Positions 5,224-9,481 of a DNA stretch of 9,481 nt are shown piece by piece (the stretch's first letter is position 1; the number at the start of each line of letters is the position of its first letter). The stretch is from Bacillota bacterium. Its GTDB lineage: Bacteria; Bacillota; Desulfotomaculia; Desulfotomaculales; JAJYZD01. Location: contig JAJYZD010000141.1 in NCBI GenBank assembly GCA_021800315.1, forward strand, positions 1 through 9,481. The letters run 5' to 3'. The notes below the pieces were generated by a model that had not been told where the DNA came from, searched no databases, and saw nothing but the letters and a program-made list of their open reading frames with translations. The translations under genes and the position numbers were made by a program.

Positions 5224-5577
5224 CTACGATTCGACCCGGACGGAGACACCCAACAAGGCGAAGAGGCCGGCGGCCGCCCTGCTCCCGCCGCCGCTAACGG
5301 CGACGGTCAGCGCTCCGCCGGCGGCCAACCCCTCCAACAGCCTGATCGTCAGGTCCGCGAGTTCGTCCCCCTTGCCGCCTCCCCCTTCCTCCAGAAGGCG
5401 CAGGGCCTGCAGGAAACCGTTGTTGTAGCCCAGGGTGCTGCCTTCGCTATAACCCTTGTCGTATCCGGCATCGAAGCCGATGGCGTACCCCAGGCTGACA
5501 CCCAGGTTACGACCGGCCAGGAAGGATTGCCCGTTCGGCCGCCTGGGCGTATGACGCGGGAGAATCTTTTTACCCAC
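5224..5577 (-). CDS. Protein with GX3 tetrapeptide repeat, unknown function
   Basis: This protein of 117 residues is not assigned to a family. A basic N-terminus is followed by a striking run in which Gly recurs every fourth residue, usually with an aromatic next to it: GYAI GFDA GYDK GYSE GSTL GYNN GF (about 31-56). Such GX3 runs form tightly packed helices and occur in the Yae1/Lto1 deca-GX3 region and in FliH N-termini. After a short Gly-rich linker comes a hydrophobic part, ADLTIRLLEGLAAGGALTVA, then a possible membrane-active end. GTG at 5575-5577 is preferred because AGGGTGG lies upstream; GTG at 5608-5610 would add 11 residues but has no ribosome site. It sits between the 122-aa unknown and the YbaB-like gene, with slightly wider spacing (about 80 nt) on each side. 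Confidence 0.65.
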   Translation of the reverse strand: MGKKILPRHTPRRPNGQSFLAGRNLGVSLGYAIGFDAGYDKGYSEGSTLGYNNGFLQALRLLEEGGGGKGDELADLTIRLLEGLAAGGALTVAVSGGGSRAAAGLFALLGVSVRVES

Positions 5578-5627
5578 CGTTTCCCACCCTTTCCGGCTGG
5601 GCCGATCCACCTATGCCGGCGGCCGAC

Positions 5628-5651
5628 AAAAGCCTCCTTTCGCCGGGAGGC
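5628..5651 (-). terminator. Terminator-like hairpin that also masks an AGGAGG
   Basis: On the minus strand GCCTCC-CGGCGAAA-GGAGGC forms a perfect six-pair stem followed by TTTT. It lies 8 bp after the stop of the gene at 5660-6028. The 3' arm contains AGGAGG, a strong ribosome-binding sequence. A TTG in good position after it opens only a 19-codon frame that ends at the GTG start of the next gene. It may be a weak intra-operon terminator or a leader-peptide arrangement. Confidence 0.4.
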
Positions 5652-5659
5652 GCCCAATC

Positions 5660-6028
5660 CTACGTCGCATAAAGGACGGCGCCCAGTCCATCGGTGAGAG
5701 CCAGGCATTCCAGTCCGCCATCCGGCTTTTCGATAAACCCGGTCAGAATGATGAAACGCCGGCCAAGGATCCGCTGCAACCGGTGCAGGGTAAACTCGTC
5801 GAGGTCCGCCAGGTACCGCCTCCCGCCCGAACTCTCAAACACCAGGGCGTAACCGGACTCACCCTTTACGAACAGGAGGCGGCCCCGTTCCTGCAAGGTG
5901 CCGGAAAGTCCCGAAAGTACGGTGCCGATGTACTCCCGGGCATCTTCCTTGTTCTTCAGCCGCGGTCCAAGAGCGAAAATGCCTTCATCCAGGCAGGCCA
6001 GAAAAACCTGGTTTGGCCCAAAATCCAC
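5660..6028 (-). CDS. Conserved-looking hypothetical protein, 122 aa
   Basis: I do not recognise this protein. It is soluble, with no signal peptide or membrane segment. It reads as a small alpha/beta domain: strand QVFLACLDEG; helix AREYIGTVLSGLSGTLQERG; strands RLLFVKGESGYALVFESSGG and RRYLADLD; helix FTLHRLQRILG; then strands RFIILTGFIEKPDG and LECLALTDGLGAVLYAT. No catalytic motif stands out. The start is GTG at 6026-6028 with GGGAGGAGA about 6-8 nt upstream. It lies 24 nt after the protease stop, so it is very probably co-transcribed with the protease and could be its partner, regulator or substrate. That role is inference from position only. Confidence 0.75.
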   Translation of the reverse strand: MDFGPNQVFLACLDEGIFALGPRLKNKEDAREYIGTVLSGLSGTLQERGRLLFVKGESGYALVFESSGGRRYLADLDEFTLHRLQRILGRRFIILTGFIEKPDGGLECLALTDGLGAVLYAT

Positions 6029-6052
6029 CTGCGATCTCCTCCCGGCCCCCGA

Positions 6053-7069
6053 TTAAGAGGGAAAGTCCACCTGCAGGGCGTCGATGACGTTTTGAATCCG
6101 GTTGAATATGGTGTATTTCTCCGATCCGGCGAAAAGCAGGCCCACGGCCTGGTTGTTCCCGTTGAGGACCAGCGAACCGCTGTCACCCGGGCCGCATTTC
6201 ATGTCGGTGACGACCTGGTCGCCGAACCACGCTTCCTGGTCGTTCTCCATGGCGACCTTGAGGCTTGTGCCTACGGCGATGACCCTGCCCGTGGTAAGAC
6301 CGGTGGTGCGTCCGCTTTTTTTCACCGTCTCGTTCGGTTTTACCTCCGCCATGCCCCGGACTGGGCCTATCTCCACAATGGCCGGGTCGACGAGGTTGGG
6401 TGAATCCGGCAGTGCCAGGGCGCAGTCGACGGTGTTCTCCGCGGCGAAGGCCTTGAAAAGCTTCAGCCGGTAATCCGGCCGCAGGACCGAGAGAAGCGTC
6501 GAAGCGTTCCTGGCGGCCGCCTGGGCCACGGGACAGTGCAGCGCTTCCTCTTCGGCGCGGAACACGCCGACAAAGCGGTACAGGGTGCCGATCCGGTCCG
6601 CCTCGCCTCCCCCGTCATAGGATCCGGGTTGGAAAATGGGGTCACCCTTGGTGGCCCGGCTGTCAAAGCCTGTGGTTCCGTTGGCCAGGATATGGTTGTT
6701 GGAAAGGATCAGCATCTTCCCGGTCGACCGGTCCCGGACCACGGCTCCCAGGGTGCCCGCCGTAACCCGGTAGTGTCCGATGCTCACCCCGGGGCGGACC
6801 GGCCTGATCCTCGCCTGACGGTCGGTTTGGAGGAGCTTGATCTTGCCGATTTCAACCACGTCGGTGTCCACTCCCTCGATCTGGAAGGGCACCGCATGTC
6901 CCGCCCGCACCTTGTGCCGGGGGACCTTTTTCTCGACAAATACGATGACGGCCGGTTCGTTAGTCGCATGAGTCCCGACTTGCTTATATCCCACGCCGAC
7001 TCCGGCCACGTTGCTCATAGAGAGCAGCCGGTGCCGGGATTTTTTCGCCAGTTCCAGGAGTCTGTTCAT
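6053..7069 (-). CDS. Trypsin-like (S1-fold) serine protease, cytoplasmic
   Basis: This is a predicted chymotrypsin-fold serine endopeptidase. In the 338-residue protein the catalytic triad can be read as His126 (LSNNHILAN), Asp215 (NTVDCALALPD) and Ser297 (KCGPGDSGSLV); all three are intact. An N-terminal domain of about 80 residues (SNVAGVGVGYKQVG, then PAVIVFVEKKVP) precedes the protease domain. This is an arrangement I associate with Nal1-like bacterial peptidases. No signal peptide or membrane anchor is visible, so it should act in the cytoplasm. ATG at 7067-7069 is chosen because AAGGGGG lies 8 nt upstream; a GTG at 7076-7078 would add three residues but overlaps that site. It is the first gene of a six-gene minus-strand unit and is divergent from arsR. 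The substrate is unknown. Confidence 0.85.
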   Translation of the reverse strand: MNRLLELAKKSRHRLLSMSNVAGVGVGYKQVGTHATNEPAVIVFVEKKVPRHKVRAGHAVPFQIEGVDTDVVEIGKIKLLQTDRQARIRPVRPGVSIGHYRVTAGTLGAVVRDRSTGKMLILSNNHILANGTTGFDSRATKGDPIFQPGSYDGGGEADRIGTLYRFVGVFRAEEEALHCPVAQAAARNASTLLSVLRPDYRLKLFKAFAAENTVDCALALPDSPNLVDPAIVEIGPVRGMAEVKPNETVKKSGRTTGLTTGRVIAVGTSLKVAMENDQEAWFGDQVVTDMKCGPGDSGSLVLNGNNQAVGLLFAGSEKYTIFNRIQNVIDALQVDFPS

Positions 7070-7142
7070 CCCCGCCACCCCCTTAAATCCTCACGCCATC
7101 TTATGCCGGGCGGGAATGATCGGTTACGGGGCGAAAAACAGG

Positions 7143-7171
7143 TTGTCCGTCCGGCAAACATGCATTATAAT
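7143..7171 (+). promoter_or_regulatory. arsR promoter with palindromic -10
   Basis: TTGTCC (7143-7148), a 17-nt spacer and a perfect TATAAT (7166-7171) make a good sigma-A-type promoter, with transcription starting near 7178, only about 13 nt before the arsR GTG. The -10 lies inside ATTATAAT (7164-7171), which is its own reverse complement, so a TATAAT also faces the protease operon. No matching -35 is visible on the minus strand. The AT-rich stretch around it is a likely ArsR operator. Confidence 0.65.
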
Positions 7172-7190
7172 AGCCATACAATCGTTCCCG

Positions 7191-7541
7191 GTGGGGGAAG
7201 GGGCAGGTCCTACGGACAAACTCAACCGGCTTAAGGCGGACATCCTCAAGGCGCTTGGCCATCCTACCAGGATAAGCATCGTGGAGTACCTGCGCCACGG
7301 CGAACGGTGCGTCTGTGAGATATTTCCCGCCCTGCGCATGGAACAGAGCAACGTCTCCCAGCACCTGGCCGTCCTCAAAAAGAGCGGCGTCCTCGAGAGC
7401 AGGAAGGACGGCCTCCGGGTTATCTACCGGATCAGCAGCCCGGAGGTGCTGGAGATACTGGACCTTTTGCAGGAGACCATCGTCCGGCGGGCCCGCGACA
7501 ACGCCGCCATGCTGGGACAGATCGGGGCCGGGGAAGGGTGA
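7191..7541 (+). CDS. arsR: ArsR/SmtB-family metal-responsive transcriptional repressor
   Basis: ArsR/SmtB proteins are dimeric winged-helix repressors that leave their operator when metal or metalloid ions bind. The 116-residue frame has the family layout: KADILKALGHPTRISIVEYL, then the helix with Cys40-Val-Cys42 (GERCVCEIFPAL), the recognition helix (MEQSNVSQHLAVLKKSGVL) and the wing (ESRKDGLRVIYRIS). The CVC pair matches the ELCVCDL metal site of As(III)/Cd/Pb sensors, so a thiophilic metal or metalloid is the likely signal. The start is GTG at 7191-7193. It lies very close to the predicted transcription start and has no ribosome site in front of it; the frame stays open upstream to 7011. 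No ars transporter or reductase follows; transposon remnants do. It probably autoregulates. Confidence 0.88.
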   Translation: MGEGAGPTDKLNRLKADILKALGHPTRISIVEYLRHGERCVCEIFPALRMEQSNVSQHLAVLKKSGVLESRKDGLRVIYRISSPEVLEILDLLQETIVRRARDNAAMLGQIGAGEG

Positions 7542-7547
7542 AAGAAA

Positions 7548-7565
7548 CCCCCCGGAGGGGGGGGG
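7548..7565 (+). other. C-run/G-run inverted repeat after arsR
   Basis: Six C residues (7548-7553), GGA, and a run of nine G residues (7557-7565) can form a tight hairpin 6 nt after the arsR stop. There is no T-tract, so it is at best an imperfect terminator. It could also mark the arsR side of the transposon insertion, since IS607-type elements prefer GG target dinucleotides. Confidence 0.3.
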
Positions 7566-7584
7566 TAGCAGCCCCACCATAAGG

Positions 7585-7613
7585 TTGGCATATGGATATA
7601 GATGTAGTATAAT
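7585..7613 (+). promoter_or_regulatory. Promoter of the IS607-type tnpA fragment
   Basis: TTGGCA (7585-7590), a 17-nt spacer and TATAAT (7608-7613) form a near-consensus sigma-A promoter. A start 7 nt after the -10 falls at 7620, the A of the ATG, so the transcript would be leaderless. There is no Shine-Dalgarno sequence in front of the ATG, which fits. Confidence 0.7.
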
Positions 7614-7619
7614 ATAGCC

Positions 7620-7928
7620 ATGGAAAAGCCATACACAATGCAGAATGCCTGTCAGGTCTTAGAAGTATGCCGGAAGACTTTGCAGTGGTGGGACAACACG
7701 GGGAAGGTCAGGATGGTTCGGACACCGGGCGGCAGGCGTAGAGTTCCCGAGTCCGAGCTAATACGGCTTTTAGGGGAGAAGAACGGGGATAGAGCACCAT
7801 GGGGTCGTGTGTTCTTCTCATTACCGATAAGTCATCCGCCTGGAATAATAAGCAAGGAACGAAAAATGCTCAGCGGACACTCCATCTTGTCACGGTGGCA
7901 TGCACGTTGGCAATTTCTGAAGCAATAA
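7620..7928 (+). pseudogene. Truncated IS607-family serine recombinase (TnpA), MerR-type N-terminal domain only
   Basis: IS607 TnpA proteins carry an N-terminal MerR-like helix-turn-helix that binds the element ends, followed by a serine-recombinase domain. Residues 1-54 match the first part clearly: YTMQNACQVLEVCRKTLQWW, then TGKVRMVRTPGGRRRVPESE and IRLLGEK. The usual continuation, a KVVLYARVSS-type catalytic start, is missing. From about 7785 the frame runs into unrelated sequence (GDRAPWGRVFFSLP) that overlaps an IS4-family remnant in another frame, and it ends at a chance stop at 7926-7928. The recombinase is therefore inactive: it can still bind DNA in principle but has no catalytic serine. 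The cause looks like insertion or deletion by the neighbouring IS4-type element. The ATG follows a strong promoter at leaderless spacing. Confidence 0.8.
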
Positions 7929-8518
7929 CGTGCTAGTCAGTTTCTATCAGCCTCCATTTCCCATATCAGGATCTGAACAGCCGGACACTATCCCGGTATT
8001 GCTGTACACTTGACCCATGAGTAACCAATCGTCACAAGGCAGCCTACCGCTTTCTAGATAACAAGAAGGTAACTCCGAATCCCATATTCGGTGCCCATAG
8101 CGAGGCCACTTTGGAAAGAATTCAGGATGAGCCCATTATCCTGGCCATACAGGATACAACCGTCTTCAACTATACCTTGCACCCGAATACCAAAGGACTG
8201 GGGCCCATCGGCCCAGCCGGTCTATCGGGCTTCCTCCTGCACACCTGCCTCGCCGCAACTCCTGAAGGCGTCCCCATGGGAATTTTAGCTCATCACCTAT
8301 GGGTACGCTTATCCGAACCCAAGGATAGCAAGAAAAATCAAAACCGCCCCCTTGAGGATAAGGAAAGTGCTCGCTGGATAAACATGACCAAGGAGGTGGC
8401 CCAAGTTGTTCCTTATCCAAAGCCCCGGGTGTACGACTGCGAGAAACCGTATGAAACACCTCGTAAAGAGAACCCACTGGGCTTGCCCCGTGGTCAGTCG
8501 GTGAAACCGCGCCGATGA
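7838..8518 (+). pseudogene. Degenerate IS4-family (IS50/Tn5-like) transposase
   Basis: This is a DDE transposase remnant. The best part, about 8033-8400, reads HKAAYRFLDNKKVTPNPIFG, then LERIQDEPIILAIQDTTVFN, GFLLHTCLAATPEGVPMGIL and NRPLEDKESARWINMTKEVA. It parallels the Tn5-type transposase order AYRF, LAIQDTT (first catalytic Asp), HSVLLL, GLLHQEWW, EKESGKW. In the same frame upstream, from about 7838, AWNNKQGTKNAQRTLHLVTV resembles the LGDxRRTxRLV start of the family. That frame is broken by TAG at 7934-7936 and TGA at 8018-8020. After about 8405 the match fades: PRVYDCEKP may be a decayed second Asp region, and the C-terminal third with the Y-(2)-R-(3)-E signature is absent. A TTG at 8111 could start a 135-residue peptide, but it would lack most of the active site. 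Confidence 0.72.
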
Positions 8519-8573
8519 AGGATATTTCCACGAAGAAGATCTATTTAACTCTATTAGGGAGGTGTTCATCAAG

Positions 8574-9083
8574 ATGATGTCGCGTACCCATATCCCGGTA
8601 GGGATAGCCAGCGCCCTGGCCGTGGCCCCGCCCCATGCTCAATTAACCCAGCTTGCCATTTACGCGGTGGCCGGTGGGTTGGGTGCTGTCCTTCCGGATA
8701 TTGACTCTCACCGGTCACTGATCGGCCGGAAGCTGAAGATCATATCCGACGTGATTGAGCACATAGCCGGCCACCGGAAGCTGTTCCATAGTCTGATCGG
8801 GGCGGCCGGACTGTTCGGTCTGGCGTATATTCTACTACGGCTGTCGTATCCTCTGTACCTGATTCTCCTACTTCCCCTGTTGGTAGGTTATTTGTCCCAC
8901 TTGGTGCTTGACACCGTGGCCGGGGGGACACCGTGGCTCTATCCATTCGTTAAAGACCGGTTCGGTCTTCACTTTGAGACGAATGGGATCATGGAAAAAT
9001 GGTTCTTCCGTCCGGCGGCGGTGATTATTATGTTATTTGTGGTATACCATTCTCTTTCTCTGATGGGAGGCGCTGGACGCTAG
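8574..9083 (+). CDS. YdjM/DUF457-like membrane-bound metal-dependent hydrolase
   Basis: Members of this family are small integral membrane proteins with a metal-binding phospholipase-like core; E. coli YdjM is LexA-regulated. The 169-residue protein shows the conserved order: THIPVG near the N-terminus, LPDIDSH (Asp42, Asp44), HRKLFHSL (His67, His72) and GYLSHLVLDTVAGGTPWLYP (His109, Asp113). Three or four hydrophobic segments lie at about 12-37, 73-105 and 146-160. ATG at 8574-8576 is preferred, with AGGGAGG 11 nt upstream; ATG at 8577 and GTG at 8562 are alternatives. It is intact, which contrasts with the decayed genes before it, and has no partner gene in the window. The substrate is unknown for the family. 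The call rests on the motif set rather than on a close homologue. Confidence 0.85.
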   Translation: MMSRTHIPVGIASALAVAPPHAQLTQLAIYAVAGGLGAVLPDIDSHRSLIGRKLKIISDVIEHIAGHRKLFHSLIGAAGLFGLAYILLRLSYPLYLILLLPLLVGYLSHLVLDTVAGGTPWLYPFVKDRFGLHFETNGIMEKWFFRPAAVIIMLFVVYHSLSLMGGAGR

Positions 9084-9101
9084 GAGGGTGTATAAAATTA
9101 A

Positions 9102-9335
9102 GATTTTTTTGCTACTTGTTTAATAGTTGGTATAGTTTGGGCTATATTCAAGATCTTTTGCATACTTGTACACGATTTTTCTGGAGGGTTTGTCGGCGTC
9201 TATCGTCAAAAAACATCTAGAAAGATTAGAATATTGGGATTATTGTTTAGTCTCTTTATATTGGTACGATTGTTGTTTGGTCTTTTCATATTAGTACTGC
9301 TCTTATTAGTAGAACATGCTCATTTTGTTTTCTAG
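9102..9335 (+). other. Open, very hydrophobic frame without a start codon, probable gene remnant
   Basis: The frame is open for 77 codons from the TAA at 9099-9101 to the TAG at 9333-9335. It reads like a small two- or three-helix membrane protein: ATCLIVGIVWAIFKIFCILV (about 4-23), a polar basic loop (GGFVGVYRQKTSRKIRI), then a long hydrophobic stretch (LGLLFSLFILVRLLFGLFIL and onward) ending in VEHAHFVF. It has no ATG or GTG and its first TTG is at 9234. A GTG at 9088 in another frame gives VYKIKIFLLLV before stopping, so a frameshift near the T-run at 9104-9110 could have split an original gene. The base composition is clearly more AT-rich than the flanks. No family is recognised. Confidence 0.35.
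9238..9297 (+). repeat. 30-bp imperfect tandem duplication
   Basis: Two adjacent copies, 9238-9267 and 9268-9297, agree at 25 of 30 positions; each begins GATT and ends GTAC. All five differences are transitions. Thirty bp is ten codons, so in the open frame the copies encode LLFSLFILVR and LLFGLFILVL. Confidence 0.8.
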
Positions 9336-9481
9336 ATGCAGCCTTTGGTGTGACCGGCACACGTTTACCGTTTTAGCCGCTGCCGGTGATGGCTATCAGC
9401 GTCGATTTGCGTTAATAAATAGACAGTAAGACCACCTTGCAGCAACTCCGTCCGCCGACATTCGGTTCTACTCGTGTCGAA
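9336..9481. other. No recognisable feature
   Basis: The last 146 bp return to mixed composition. No ribosome site, terminator or family motif is seen. A minus-strand frame is open from the window edge to about 9370 (38 codons), but it is too short and unfamiliar to call. Confidence 0.4.

Noticed and set aside
7011..7190. N-terminal extension of ArsR to 7011
   Set aside because: It would span the arsR promoter and the protease start; family proteins begin near the chosen GTG.
6536..7234. 232-codon plus-strand frame opposite the protease
   Set aside because: It is a shadow of the protease gene, whose catalytic triad is intact.
8446..8520. Possible group II intron-like 5' sequence (GTGTACGACTGCGAG)
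   Set aside because: There is only a faint resemblance to the intron start; no domain V/VI or reverse transcriptase is present.
9238..9297. CRISPR-like array
   Set aside because: There are only two directly abutting copies without spacers and no cas genes; it is a tandem duplication.
9370..9481. Minus-strand partial gene at the right edge
   Set aside because: It is an open frame of 38 codons with no recognisable motif or composition signal.

Overview
The window looks like a Gram-positive, probably thermophilic or anaerobic Bacillota chromosome (Desulfotomaculum/Moorella/Pelotomaculum-like). This is an inference from the moderately high GC content, frequent GTG/TTG starts behind strong GGAGG-type ribosome sites, sigma-A-like promoters and the types of genes present. 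No species call is possible from the sequence alone.

Left third (1-3,950, minus strand): a Kdp high-affinity potassium ATPase operon, read from right to left as kdpF (27 aa, 3635-3718), kdpA (200-1909) and the start of kdpB (1-193, cut by the window edge). Between kdpF and kdpA sits a roughly 1.7-kb IS200/IS605-type element. It holds an intact iscB (RNA-guided RuvC/HNH nuclease), a structured upstream omega-RNA scaffold, and a near-identical hairpin at each end. It has no tnpA. The element begins at, or within a few bases of, the kdpF stop codon, so the omega-RNA guide should be copied from the 3' end of kdpF.

Middle (3,924-7,069, minus strand): six tightly spaced genes closed by a strong terminator. 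In order they encode a trypsin-like serine protease, a 122-aa unknown, a protein with a glycine-every-fourth-residue repeat, a YbaB/EbfC-like protein, and two small one-helix membrane proteins that look like paralogues. I do not recognise this set as a described system, and it is the best candidate here for an uncharacterised functional unit.

Right third (7,143-9,481, plus strand): a divergent ArsR-family regulator with a Cys-x-Cys metal motif. It is followed by transposon debris: a truncated IS607 recombinase with an apparently leaderless start, and an IS4-family transposase with in-frame stops. After that come an intact YdjM-like membrane metal-dependent hydrolase and an AT-rich tail. The tail holds an open, hydrophobic but startless frame with an in-frame 30-bp tandem duplication.

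Taken together, the window is a potassium-uptake operon split by an RNA-guided transposon element, an unknown protease/membrane operon, and an accessory hotspot downstream of an arsR that no longer has an evident target gene.
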